From Kriegella aquimaris (GTDB taxonomy: Bacteria; Bacteroidota; Bacteroidia; Flavobacteriales; Flavobacteriaceae): 64,000 nt of DNA. This document shows, in pieces, positions 18,016 to 28,000 of the stretch. Numbering within the stretch: position 1 is the first letter of the stretch; each line of letters opens with the position of its first letter. Under the pieces are notes generated by a model. It was not told the origin of the DNA and did not search any database. It saw only the letters and a list, made by a program, of their open reading frames with translations. The stretch spans positions 1 through 64,000 of the forward strand of contig NZ_FNGV01000013.1 in NCBI RefSeq assembly GCF_900103215.1, in the 5' to 3' direction. A program made the position numbers and the translations under genes.

Positions 18016-19269
18016 TCAATGTTTCGCAACGGACAACAACGATTCGTCAAGTGTTTTACCGGTTTTTAGCCTTTGCAATCGCAACAAGGCTTCTACATAA
18101 TAATAATCTGCGTAATTTATTGAGTAATCGATTTCGGTTCCACCGGGTTTATGTCCGGTGGAATGTAGCAAAAATGCCGAATTTTCATCCCTACTTTGAT
18201 AGTTGTCAGAAAGTTCGACCAACATTTTCTCTGCCTTGTCGGCATACATCTGGGCCAGATCAGCATCTTTGGTAAGTGTGGTCAACTCCAGTAATGCCGA
18301 TGCTACCAGCGCGGCGGCAGAGGCATCCCTAGGCTCGTCGGGAATATTGGGGGCATTGAAATCCCAATAAGGAATAAGGTCATTGGGCAGACGGTCTAGA
18401 TAGACTTGTGCCACTTTTTGGGCAAAGTCCAGATATTTTTCGTCCCCCGTTTCCCTGTAGACCATAGTATAACCATAAATGGCCCACCCTTGTCCGCGCG
18501 CCCACATGCTGTCATCGGCATAACCCTGATGGGTTACCGCCTTAATTTTTTCTCCTGTTTCCCGATCATAGATTACTACATGATACGAAGTGAAATCGGG
18601 CCTGAAATGATTTTCCATGGTCACATCGGCATGGCTGACCGCTAAATCATACAGCGATTTATCGCCCCCATTTTTAGACGCCCAGAACAAAAGTTCCAGG
18701 TTTATCATATTGTCCATAATAGTGTTGTGCTGCGGCCATTCCATATTGGGTACCTCGCGTGGCCATGACAGGATCGTGCCCACATTTGGGTTGAACAAGG
18801 TTGCCAAAGTATCCGCCGTTTTCAGAATAATTTCCTTGTATTCGGGATTTCCCGTAAGCCTGTACCCGTTCCCAAAACTATTGTAAATCTGAAAACCAAG
18901 GTCGTGGTCTATAGCGGGGATTACCGAAAGCGGCGTAAGGTACCTCGAGTATTTGGCCGCCTCCTTTTCCCATTTTTTATTACCAGTACCTTCATATAAG
19001 TACCAGAGTGTACCGGGCCAAAATCCGCTAGTCCAGTCAGTATATTTTATAAATCGCCATTCTTTGCTATCAGGGGCTATATTTCTTGGCAGACTACTAG
19101 AATCGTTGGGAATTAGCAGCAAAGTTTTGGCGGCTTGGTCGTTACAATATTCTATTTGTGCAACGATATCAAAGGCAGCAACCTCAGCCTTTTGAGGTGG
19201 CTTATCACCACAACCAATAGTGAAGGACAATAATACAAGGCTACTAAATACTAATATGGTGTTTTTCAT
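18016..19269 (-). CDS. GH88 unsaturated glucuronyl hydrolase, lipoprotein
   Basis: A 417-residue (alpha/alpha)6-barrel enzyme removing 4,5-unsaturated uronic acid from lyase-generated oligosaccharides. The lipobox SFTIG-C predicts a lipoprotein. Family features are TDWTSGFWPGTLWYLYE, VIPAIDHDLGFQIYNSFGNG, NTIMDNMINLELLFWASKNG and YADDSMWARGQGWAIYGY. D123 (in DHDLGF) and D186 (in MDNM) correspond by context and spacing to the two catalytic aspartates of characterised GH88 enzymes (inference). It is the promoter-proximal gene of the leftward enzyme run and is divergent from SusC across the 587-bp regulatory gap, so it should be among the first induced. It couples directly to the heparinase II/III-like lyase four genes downstream. 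Confidence 0.93.
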   Translation of the reverse strand: MKNTILVFSSLVLLSFTIGCGDKPPQKAEVAAFDIVAQIEYCNDQAAKTLLLIPNDSSSLPRNIAPDSKEWRFIKYTDWTSGFWPGTLWYLYEGTGNKKWEKEAAKYSRYLTPLSVIPAIDHDLGFQIYNSFGNGYRLTGNPEYKEIILKTADTLATLFNPNVGTILSWPREVPNMEWPQHNTIMDNMINLELLFWASKNGGDKSLYDLAVSHADVTMENHFRPDFTSYHVVIYDRETGEKIKAVTHQGYADDSMWARGQGWAIYGYTMVYRETGDEKYLDFAQKVAQVYLDRLPNDLIPYWDFNAPNIPDEPRDASAAALVASALLELTTLTKDADLAQMYADKAEKMLVELSDNYQSRDENSAFLLHSTGHKPGGTEIDYSINYADYYYVEALLRLQRLKTGKTLDESLLSVAKH

Positions 19270-19386
19270 ATTTGGGGATTATCCGTTTTATTAATTCTGT
19301 TTACCCGTTCATTAACTTTAGACCTGGAAACTACCTGTGCAATTATACCCACATTACGCTTAAAATTGGATAAAGCATTACTCAAA

Positions 19387-19402
19387 GACTATAAATTATA
19401 GT
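19387..19402. promoter_or_regulatory. palindromic AT-rich motif, candidate operator copy 1
   Basis: ACTATAAATTATAGT at 19388-19402 is a perfect palindrome (7-base arms around one central A). The 13-mer GACTATAAATTAT (19387-19399) recurs as its exact reverse complement at 19714-19726. It lies near the GH88 start side of the divergent gap. Regulator binding is inference; the neighbouring hybrid two-component regulator is the natural candidate. Confidence 0.45.
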
Positions 19403-19712
19403 TCTTTTTATAGCACAAGCTATTAAATAGCACCCACTTTCCCTAAGCACTCGATAATTACCGCTTGGTTTTTTAACAATTTAATTCCATGTTTTACGGC
19501 TAGATCAATTAAACGGTTTCCATAAAACCGAACGAGGCAAAAGGGTTATATCCCTAAAGAATCAGGTAATGCGCTGTATACAAAATTCACATGTACCTGA
19601 TGAAGGAATTTGAAAGAATTGCACTGTAGTATTTTCATCAATAAATTCTTGTGAATTTTGTCCTTTATTAATAAAAGTGTAGCAAAATGGGGTAGTAACA
19701 GCCGTAATGAAC

Positions 19713-19745
19713 CATAATTTATAGTCTTTGCATTATAATTTATCG
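19713..19745. promoter_or_regulatory. inverted AT-rich motifs, candidate operator copies 2 and 3
   Basis: ATAATTTATAGTC (19714-19726) is the exact reverse complement of the first 13 bases of the palindrome at 19387. A third related copy, TATAATTTAT, follows at 19734-19743, about 20 bp further on. These lie 110-145 bp upstream of the SusC start, a plausible place for activator sites. Function is inference. Confidence 0.45.
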
Positions 19746-19856
19746 ATTGCGGATGGCATTTTTTTTAACATTGCCTTAACGATTTCAAAGCAAAAGTCTT
19801 GGTCTCTAAACTTTGTTAAATCAACTCAACTTTTACGAACTATTAAATAACACTTT

Positions 19857-22800
19857 ATGAACACAATTAAAAACTATCAAACCAACCTAAAGTATGTGGC
19901 GGGTTTACTAGGAATCTTAGGATTTCTAATCAGTGGTATACAAACATCGTTGTACGCTTCAGAACCAGACACAAATTGGAAGAACCCGGTATTAAATCTG
20001 GAGATAACACAAAATCTTACCATTACAGGTACGGTAATCAGTGCCGATGATGGTTTCCCTATTCCAGGGGCCAATGTAATCGTAAAGGGTACCACCAACG
20101 GAACCACGACCGACTTTGATGGAAATTATACGATTAATGTTCCATCGAGCAATACTGTACTAATCTTTTCATCCATTGGCTTTACCAGCCAAGAGATTAC
20201 AGTGGGAACCAATGACACAATCAATATTTCATTGGAGACCGATGTTAGCGAACTTGACGAGGTAGTGGTCGTTGGCTATGGAACGGCAAAAAAAGAAACC
20301 TTAACAGGATCCGTAGAACAAGTAAAGGCCGAAGCTTTTGAAGATTTAGCGGTGGGTAGCCCTGCGTTGGCATTACAGGGTAGAACTCCTGGTTTAACAG
20401 TTACCCGTAGTTCCTCAAGGCCTGGTGATGAGGGTATAAATTTTCTTATTAGAGGTGCCTCTTCAATAAACGGAATAGAACCTCTAATTGTTATTGATGG
20501 TATTCCTTCAATAAATTCATCATCTTTTAACGATATGAACCCAAATGATATTGAAAGCATTAGCGTTCTAAAAGGTGGGTCTGCATCTGTGTACGGTTCT
20601 CGTGCCGCTGGGGGTGTTATTTTAGTTACAACAAAAAAGGGAAGAGGGGATGTTAAAGTGGACATAAGTACCATAACCCGTATGGGTACCATAGGTATTC
20701 GTCCACCATCACCAAGCATGTCTGAATATGGACAACTTTTTTTAGCCGCAGCTTCAGAAGATATAGCTTCGGGTAAACCTCCACGTTATTTCTTTTGGAA
20801 TGATTTTGAAACGGTAGAAAGAATCGCTGCCGGTGAAGAAGGATATTATGACTTACCTATAAATGGAAGAATATGGTTGGGTGATGCTGCCAGGTTTGAT
20901 GAAATGTTTGGTAACTCCTACTCTAGTCAACATAATATTAGTGTATCTGGAGGTACTGAAAAAAGTAATTTTCGTATTTCTGCAGGCTATGACAATAATG
21001 TTGGTGGTTTAAAAGTGGCAGATGATAGTGCCGACAGGTATAATTTCTCATTGAATTATGGTGTTGATATAAGTGATAAACTAAGTATAAACACTAATGT
21101 TACTTATTTTCATAATAAGTTTTCAGGACCTGCAGCAGGTTTAGCAAGGGAAGCAGCTACATGGGACGCACCCTTATTCCCTACCTATAACCCCCAAGGG
21201 CAATATTACGCTAATTTTGGAGGTGTTGAGATTACAGGTGATAGAAATGCAATAGCACAGGTTAAAGATGCAGGCCGTGAAAACAAGGCAATTGAGCAGT
21301 TCAAAATAGCTGCACAGGCTACTTATAAACTAACGGACCATTTAAACCTTACCGGATCTTATGCCATTAGTAAGCAAAATAGCGAATACCAAGTGTATGC
21401 GGTATCAGTACCGCTTTATAGTTGGCAAGGAGGTTTCTCCAATAATATAAATAATACAACTTTTATTGAAGAAGGAACTGGGCCAGATAACAACGATGGC
21501 AACATTACTTACAAGAATTATAAAGGTGCCTTAAACTATACGAATAGCTTTGGTGATCATAATGTGTCTGGCCTATTGGCAGTAGAAGCAGAGAAAAATG
21601 TAATTAATGAGTATCGTGTTAGGAGAAATGGCTTTGTTGATTATGGAGTGTACGATTTAGATTTAGGTGCCACGGATCAACTTGTTACAACTGCAGGTGG
21701 GGGTAATGCCTGGGGCTTTTTCGGTTATATCGGACGTCTAAATTATGATTATAAAGGCAAGTATTTATTAGAAGTACAAGGCAGGCGAGATGGATCTTCA
21801 AGGTTTGCAGAAGGGGCCAAATGGTCTAATTACGGCAGTATTTCCGGTGGTTGGGTTATAAGTTCTGAAAATTTTCTCGAAGACAGCAACTTTATATCAT
21901 TCTTAAAATTAAGAGGTGGTTATGGTGAATTAGGAAGTACCTCCGGTATTGGTAATTTCGGCTATTTATCAACCGTTGGCTTCGGTACTACGGTTTTTGG
22001 TGAAACAAACGCCAATCAACAAGCAACTTCAAGAGCCAGTAGTTTATTTAGTAGTAGTACAACTTGGGAACGCATTGTTTCTAAAGAAATTGGTTTAGAC
22101 TTTAGATTATTAAATAACAAGATATTCGGTTCTTTAGACCTCTATCAGAAAGACAATGTTGGAATGCTTGTTAGAGGTATTACACCAGATGTACTTGGTA
22201 CAGCAACTCCATTTACCAATATAGGTACTTTAGAGACTAAAGGATGGGAAGTCATGTTAGGATGGCAAGGTAAAATTGGTGATGATTTAGACTTTACGTC
22301 AAGTGCTAATATGAGCGATACTAGAAACGAAATCACTGAATATGACGGGGCTCAAACAATTTTTGAAAACCTAAATGATGCAGATAGCGGTCGAAACATT
22401 TTAGGCAAACCGATCAACTCATTTTATTTATGGGAAACTGATGGTTATTTCGATTCTCAAGCCGAAGTTGACACCTATTATGCTAGTCTTAATGAAGGAG
22501 GCATATTGCCATCGCAAGATTCAAACGATGCATTACGTCCCGGGGATATGCGCGTTGTAGATTCCAATGGAGATGGTAGCCTAAATAACGATGATTTAAC
22601 GTTTAAAGGAGATGCAGCCCCTCATTATGTTTATGGACTTAACTTTGATGTAAAATACAAGAATTTTGATGTAAGTGCATTTTTTCAAGGTACGTTAGAT
22701 CATAATATATACAGAACAGGTTATTTCGCACAACCTTTTCAAGCAGAATGGCAGAACCAATCCAATACGTGGTTAGGCAGAACTTGGACAGAAGATAACC

Positions 22801-23108
22801 GAAATGCAGAGTTTCCTAGATTAACTACCCAACGTGGATTATCTGCATGGAATTACAGAAGTAAAGACCATATTTTACAAAATAATAGATATATGAGATT
22901 AAAATCCCTTATAGTAGGATATAACATAAAGGGCTTGGAAATAGGCAGCACCCCTATAGATAATGTACGCATTTATTTTTCAGGAAACGATTTGTTTGAA
23001 ACTACCAGTGTTAAAGACGGTTATGACCCAGAATTTCAAGCCAGTTCAAATAACAGCGCCTATCCATTTATGCGCACCTGGGCCTTGGGTTTAAAAGTAT
23101 CATTGTAA
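19857..23108 (+). CDS. susC: SusC-like TonB-dependent outer membrane transporter (pair 1)
   Basis: A 1,083-residue SusC/RagA-family TonB-dependent transporter that imports oligosaccharides across the outer membrane with SusD as a lid. The signal region is followed by a carboxypeptidase-D regulatory-like domain (ITGTVISADDGFPIPGANVI, GTTTDFDGNYTINV). Next come the TonB-box-like stretch DEVVVVGYGT, the plug (GSVEQVKAEAFED through GSASVYGSRAAGGVILVTTK) and a long beta-barrel ending in LGLKVSL. Length is typical. It is divergent from the GH88-led enzyme run and 44 bp upstream of its SusD partner. Specificity is not readable, but the enzymes opposite suggest a fucose- and uronate-containing sulfated glycan. 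Confidence 0.95.
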   Translation: MNTIKNYQTNLKYVAGLLGILGFLISGIQTSLYASEPDTNWKNPVLNLEITQNLTITGTVISADDGFPIPGANVIVKGTTNGTTTDFDGNYTINVPSSNTVLIFSSIGFTSQEITVGTNDTINISLETDVSELDEVVVVGYGTAKKETLTGSVEQVKAEAFEDLAVGSPALALQGRTPGLTVTRSSSRPGDEGINFLIRGASSINGIEPLIVIDGIPSINSSSFNDMNPNDIESISVLKGGSASVYGSRAAGGVILVTTKKGRGDVKVDISTITRMGTIGIRPPSPSMSEYGQLFLAAASEDIASGKPPRYFFWNDFETVERIAAGEEGYYDLPINGRIWLGDAARFDEMFGNSYSSQHNISVSGGTEKSNFRISAGYDNNVGGLKVADDSADRYNFSLNYGVDISDKLSINTNVTYFHNKFSGPAAGLAREAATWDAPLFPTYNPQGQYYANFGGVEITGDRNAIAQVKDAGRENKAIEQFKIAAQATYKLTDHLNLTGSYAISKQNSEYQVYAVSVPLYSWQGGFSNNINNTTFIEEGTGPDNNDGNITYKNYKGALNYTNSFGDHNVSGLLAVEAEKNVINEYRVRRNGFVDYGVYDLDLGATDQLVTTAGGGNAWGFFGYIGRLNYDYKGKYLLEVQGRRDGSSRFAEGAKWSNYGSISGGWVISSENFLEDSNFISFLKLRGGYGELGSTSGIGNFGYLSTVGFGTTVFGETNANQQATSRASSLFSSSTTWERIVSKEIGLDFRLLNNKIFGSLDLYQKDNVGMLVRGITPDVLGTATPFTNIGTLETKGWEVMLGWQGKIGDDLDFTSSANMSDTRNEITEYDGAQTIFENLNDADSGRNILGKPINSFYLWETDGYFDSQAEVDTYYASLNEGGILPSQDSNDALRPGDMRVVDSNGDGSLNNDDLTFKGDAAPHYVYGLNFDVKYKNFDVSAFFQGTLDHNIYRTGYFAQPFQAEWQNQSNTWLGRTWTEDNRNAEFPRLTTQRGLSAWNYRSKDHILQNNRYMRLKSLIVGYNIKGLEIGSTPIDNVRIYFSGNDLFETTSVKDGYDPEFQASSNNSAYPFMRTWALGLKVSL

Positions 23109-23152
23109 TAACATGAATTTTGTACGATAGTTAGTAATTAAAATATAGACAA

Positions 23153-24934
23153 ATGAAAAATATAAAATATATACCCCTGTTAGTAGCAATGGTATTCTTT
23201 ACCGGATGCGAAGACGAATTTATAGACTTAACACCGCCAGCTTCGATTACGGACGGAGTTTATTATACCGAAGCCGAGCATTTTTTAACAGGTTCTAACA
23301 GATTCTATACAAACTTAATAAGATGGCAGGATCAGGGAATATATGCGGATCACGGTTCCGATTTAGTCGGTTATACTGAAGATGGTGGTATGCAAGAATA
23401 TAGTAGAGGAGACACTCAGGCACCAGAAGCCGATGATTATTATTCAAATGCTTACACGGCTATCAGAGACATGAACCTTTTACTTGAAAGAGCGGAGAGT
23501 TACGAAGGAGACGATATTGGCGAATATGTAGCTGTAACTAAATTTCATAGAGCTTGGCAGTATTTCTTTTTAGTACAACGATTTGGAGGTGTTACTTTAG
23601 TAACACGACCATTAGATGTTGATTCGGAAGAGTTGAATGCCCCCCGTAATAGCAGATATGAAGTTGTCGCCCAGATTATAGCTGACTTAGATGACGCTAT
23701 AGCGGGTTTGCCTACAGAACAGAATATTAGTTCTGCTGATAAAGGAAAAATCAGTAAATGGGCAGCCATGGCTTTTAAGGCCGAAGTTCTATTACATGAA
23801 GCCACATGGATGAAGTATGTGAATACGACCACCGATGGCGATGGCACTTCGTCTGGGGCAGGTAGTGCAGGGTTTGATGCAGGTAATATAAATCCATATT
23901 TACAAGAAGTCGTTACCTTGACCAAAACGGTAATGGATCAAGGCGGTTATGAGCTTTGGAATTACAACGATGTTCTTGATAACTTGAGTTCAAATTTCTT
24001 ATTTAATCTAGAAGATGGCGGGTCTAACCCAGGTGGATTGGACAAGGCGACAAACAAAGAATTTATTTTTTATAATAAATACGATTTTACTTTTAGACAA
24101 GCAGGTACATTAGTAAGTCATGTTTTCGAAGGCAGAGTAAAACCCAGTAGAAAAATGATGGATATGTTTTTATCTGCCGATGGTTTACCTATAGATCAAT
24201 CTCCATTGTTCCAGGGGTATGCCAATACCCCTGATGAGTTTCAAGACAGGGATTATAGAATGAGAGCTTATTTTACGTATCATAAAAACCTTGGTGAGAT
24301 ACCTGAAAATGGAGACGTGCTTTTAAGCGGAACAAACAATTTCGGTTACTTCAATTCAAAGTTCATGAGTTGGAAATGGGGAACAGATGAAGCTTATAGA
24401 GCGACAACGACCGAAGCCTATGACATGCCATTTTTACGCCTGGCAGAAGTATATTTAATGTATGCGGAAGCTTTATATGAGTTAAATGGAAGTCTAACGG
24501 ATGCTGAAATGAATGAGTCTATAAATTTGGTTAAATCTAGAGCTGGCTTACCCCCTCTTTCCAATGCTTTTTTAGCTGCTAATAATATGGATATAGAAAC
24601 AGAAATTAGAAGAGAGCGTACCATCGAGCTTTATGCAGAGAGCGCAACACGGTTTAATGACTTAAAACGATGGGGTATTGCCGAGGAAGAATTGGGTCAA
24701 ACCATATATGGTGCTGTTATTGAAGGTACTATTTACGAAGGAAACGCTGATCTATACGATTCAGCCGGATATGGTTTCGGAGAAGAAACCACCACAACAG
24801 GAGTTGGCCCTAGACGGTGTCTCATTGTACAGCCCTCGTCGATCCGCAACTTTTCTAGAGATGATTATTTATTCCCTCTGCCGACATCTCAAACGGGGTT
24901 AAATGAAAATTTACTTCAAAACCCAGGGTACTAA
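23153..24934 (+). CDS. susD: SusD-like surface glycan-binding lipoprotein (pair 1)
   Basis: A 593-residue RagB/SusD-family lipoprotein; the signal peptide ends in MVFFTGC, making Cys the lipidation site. TPR-like SusD segments are seen in KFHRAWQYFFLVQRFGGVTL, DMPFLRLAEVYLMYAEALYE, RRERTIELYAESATRFNDLK and the C-terminal DDYLFPLPTSQTGLNENLLQ. It binds glycan at the surface and caps the SusC barrel encoded 44 bp upstream. A rho-independent terminator follows, so the susC-susD transcript probably ends here and does not run into the convergent regulator gene. Confidence 0.95.
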   Translation: MKNIKYIPLLVAMVFFTGCEDEFIDLTPPASITDGVYYTEAEHFLTGSNRFYTNLIRWQDQGIYADHGSDLVGYTEDGGMQEYSRGDTQAPEADDYYSNAYTAIRDMNLLLERAESYEGDDIGEYVAVTKFHRAWQYFFLVQRFGGVTLVTRPLDVDSEELNAPRNSRYEVVAQIIADLDDAIAGLPTEQNISSADKGKISKWAAMAFKAEVLLHEATWMKYVNTTTDGDGTSSGAGSAGFDAGNINPYLQEVVTLTKTVMDQGGYELWNYNDVLDNLSSNFLFNLEDGGSNPGGLDKATNKEFIFYNKYDFTFRQAGTLVSHVFEGRVKPSRKMMDMFLSADGLPIDQSPLFQGYANTPDEFQDRDYRMRAYFTYHKNLGEIPENGDVLLSGTNNFGYFNSKFMSWKWGTDEAYRATTTEAYDMPFLRLAEVYLMYAEALYELNGSLTDAEMNESINLVKSRAGLPPLSNAFLAANNMDIETEIRRERTIELYAESATRFNDLKRWGIAEEELGQTIYGAVIEGTIYEGNADLYDSAGYGFGEETTTTGVGPRRCLIVQPSSIRNFSRDDYLFPLPTSQTGLNENLLQNPGY

Positions 24935-24988
24935 TGAAAATATATCAAAAAAATTGAGTTAGTTGATTGAGTTAGTTTTTTTGAAAGC

Positions 24989-25021
24989 GGCTGTGGCAAA
25001 AACCACAGCTGTTTTTTTTTT
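24989..25021 (+). terminator. rho-independent terminator after susD (pair 1)
   Basis: GCTGTGG (24990-24996) pairs perfectly with CCACAGC (25003-25009) around a CAAAAA loop, with an extra G-U pair outside, followed by ten T residues. It ends the susC-susD transcript ahead of the convergent regulator gene. Confidence 0.9.
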
Positions 25022-25096
25022 AAAAGATACCATCCCGTTGGCAGGAAGCGTACCAACTTAAAAGTGAGTAGCGTAAAAATGAATTGTTTAATCATC

Positions 25097-28000
25097 CTAA
25101 ACATCGGACTTTAATTTGCCTTCCATAAATTCAGTAGGCGTTAAATCAAATAGTTCCTTGAAAGTTTTGCTAAAATAGGCGGTAGAATTAAAACCGATCA
25201 TATAACTCACCTCTTTAATAGAGTACTCCTTTTTTCTCAGAAGTTCAGAAGCATATCTCAATCGGACCGTACGTATAAAATAACTCGGGTTGTTTCCTGT
25301 TAGGGAACTTATTTTTCGAAACAATTGTGAACGTCCCACCCCTAATTCCTTTAAAAGATGATCTTGTTTGAAATCCATATCGCTAATATTATCCAAAACA
25401 ATTTTCGTAGCCTTGTCTAAAAAAGCCTCATCGATATTGTTCGAGGTTACCTCGCTGGAGGGAAAGATACCCCCCACTTCTGAAAACCGTTGTCTGAGCC
25501 TTTTTCTGGCCTCCAGCAAATTGCTGACCCTAGCCTTCAAGACCCTAGTTACAAAAGGTTTGGCCAAATACGCATCGGCCCCGCTATGGTAACCGGTAAC
25601 CCGGTCATCGTCTTGACTTTTTGCAGTTAACAGCAATACGGGAATATGGGAGGTTTCAAATTCGGTCTTGATCTGTCTACACAGTTCAAACCCATCCATC
25701 TTCGGCATCATCACATCACTAATAATGATATCGGGGTAATATTTTCTCGCCATCTTCAAGCCTTTTTCGCCATTGGCGGCCTCTTTAACATTGTAAACAC
25801 TTTTCAAATCGTTGGTCAAATGTATTCTTAGTTCTTTATTGTCTTCTACAATGAGTACCGTTTGGAGGTTCGTTTGTTCTGACTGTGCTTTCTTTGGGAC
25901 TACATCAATTTCCTCATTCGCTATCAGCATATCGTATTCTGCCGCCTTCATCGAGTTGATGCGAAATTCATTCTTGACTGTCTCGACCTTTTCCCGTTGC
26001 GCTTTGAGATTCAAGGGCAATCGTACCATAAATTTGGTTCCTTTTTTATGCTGGCTTTCTACCGAAATATCACCTCCGTGCATTTCAACCAATGCCTTCG
26101 TAAAGTTAAGCCCTATACCGGTACCTGATTTGGTAACATCCAAATTATAAAATCGCGAAAAAATATTTTTCAATTGTTCTTTGTCTAAGCCGACCCCACT
26201 ATCCTCGACAATTATTTCAACATAATCGCCGAGTTTTTCCCTTGTAAAGAATAGTGAGTCGTATATTTTTTCTGTCCGTGACACCTTCTTCATCGAAACG
26301 GTAATGACTCCCCCATTATTCGTAAACTTGATGGCATTGGAAATTAAATTGGTGATTATTTTTTCTACCTTATCCTGGTCAAAAAGCGTAGTAATATTTT
26401 CCGAACCCGATTTGAACCGGTAGTCTATTTCCTTTTTACTGGCCAAACCCTCGAAAAGCGAAAAAATGTCCTCGCAAAACCTAACGATATTTCCCTTTTC
26501 AAGTTGTAGTGGAGACATGCCCACATCCATTTTTCTGTAGTCCAACAATTGATTCATGAGATGTAACAACCGCCTAGCGCTTCTCTGAATGGTCAGCGCC
26601 GAAGATTTGATCGGGCTCGTTTCATTTACGTTAGAAAGTATATTATCTATCGGGTTCAGTATCAGGGTTAATGGTGTTCTAAATTCATGCGACACGTTCA
26701 CAAAAAACTGCAGTTTCATCTGATCTAACTCGTGTCGTTGGTTTTCCCTTACTTTTTGGGTATAGTAGTACATTATGGCCCAAAAAAGCAAACCGCCTAC
26801 GAGCACATATATACAGTACAACCACCAAGTTTTCCAGAAAGGCGGTAAAATCTCAATATTCAATCGTGTCGCGCCGGCATCTACCCACTCGCCGTCAACA
26901 GATGCCTTGACCTCAAAAACATAGTTACCTGGCTGCAAATTGGAGTGGTTTACAACCCTATTGTTGCCGATATTGAGAAAATCATCATCGAGGCCGTGCA
27001 TTTTGTACGCATACTGCACTTGCTCTGGATTCTCGAAATAAAGTGCTACAAACTCAAACGAAATATAATTTTCATTGTACCTCAATTTGAGTTTTTCTTC
27101 AGAATCCAACGCATCATTGATCAAGACTCGCCCATTTACAGTGTCGCCCTGAACCACTTTTTTGTTGTTCAGTTTAAAATCGGTGATTTGGGGTTTCAAC
27201 ACAACGGAAGAAGGAAATGTGATATCATCTGGATGAAAAATATTAAACCCATTAATACCACCTACCAAAATACGCCCGTCCCGGGTCTTTTCAATTGATT
27301 GGGTCTGAAACTCGGAACCCTGCAAACCATCATGCACGTTAAAGTTTCTGAATTGATGGGTGGTCGGGTTCAAAAATGATAGTCCGCTTTTAGTGGAAAT
27401 CCAAAAATTATAATTATCATCTTCTTTAATACCTACCACAAGATTGTTGGGGAGGCCGTTTAGGGAAGAGTACGATTTTATCAATTTTAGGCCGCTATCG
27501 AGTTTCAGTATGCCGTTGTCGGTGCCCAACCAAATATTTCCGAGATGGTCTTCGGAAATATAATTTATTCTATTGCCTTGCACGCCGTTTTCCCTTACCT
27601 CCGAAAATTGCATTTGTTCAGGAGCATATTCTTGTATTTCATCAAGTTCAACGACATTTAATCCGAGCGTAGTACCCACCAACAAACGGTTCTTAGAATC
27701 AATGAATAGACGTAGTACAGAATTACTGGACAGGCCGTTTTCGTTCAATGAAGTGTTCTTATAATTATGGAAGATTTGCCTATGGGGATCGAATAGACTT
27801 AACCCTTCTGTTCGCAGGCCGAGCCACAGTCTTTTTTGGTGGTCTTCGACCCCCGCCCAAACAGAATTTTGACCTATGGAGCTTGGGTCAGTAGGACGAT
27901 ACGCATATCTCATAAACCTCCCCTTTTCAGGGTCGAAACTGTTCAGGCCCCCATCTAAAGTACAAATCCAAATTTTACCATCAGATGAGTCAAAGGTGTA

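Larger units (their letters stand above)
19270..19856. promoter_or_regulatory. divergent regulatory region of the left PUL
   Basis: This 587-bp gene-free gap separates the leftward GH88-led run from the rightward SusC gene, so it must carry both promoters. It is AT-rich and contains related inverted AT motifs (listed separately). Just before SusC, AAACTTTG (19808-19815) resembles the Bacteroidetes -7 element TAnnTTTG with one mismatch; a convincing -33 element was not found. No open reading frame of note is present. Confidence 0.6.

Noticed and set aside
17967-18050. Upstream start for the GH29 gene giving 28 extra residues
   Set aside because: The extension is not signal-like and overlaps the GH88 gene; ATG 17966 begins a standard signal peptide.
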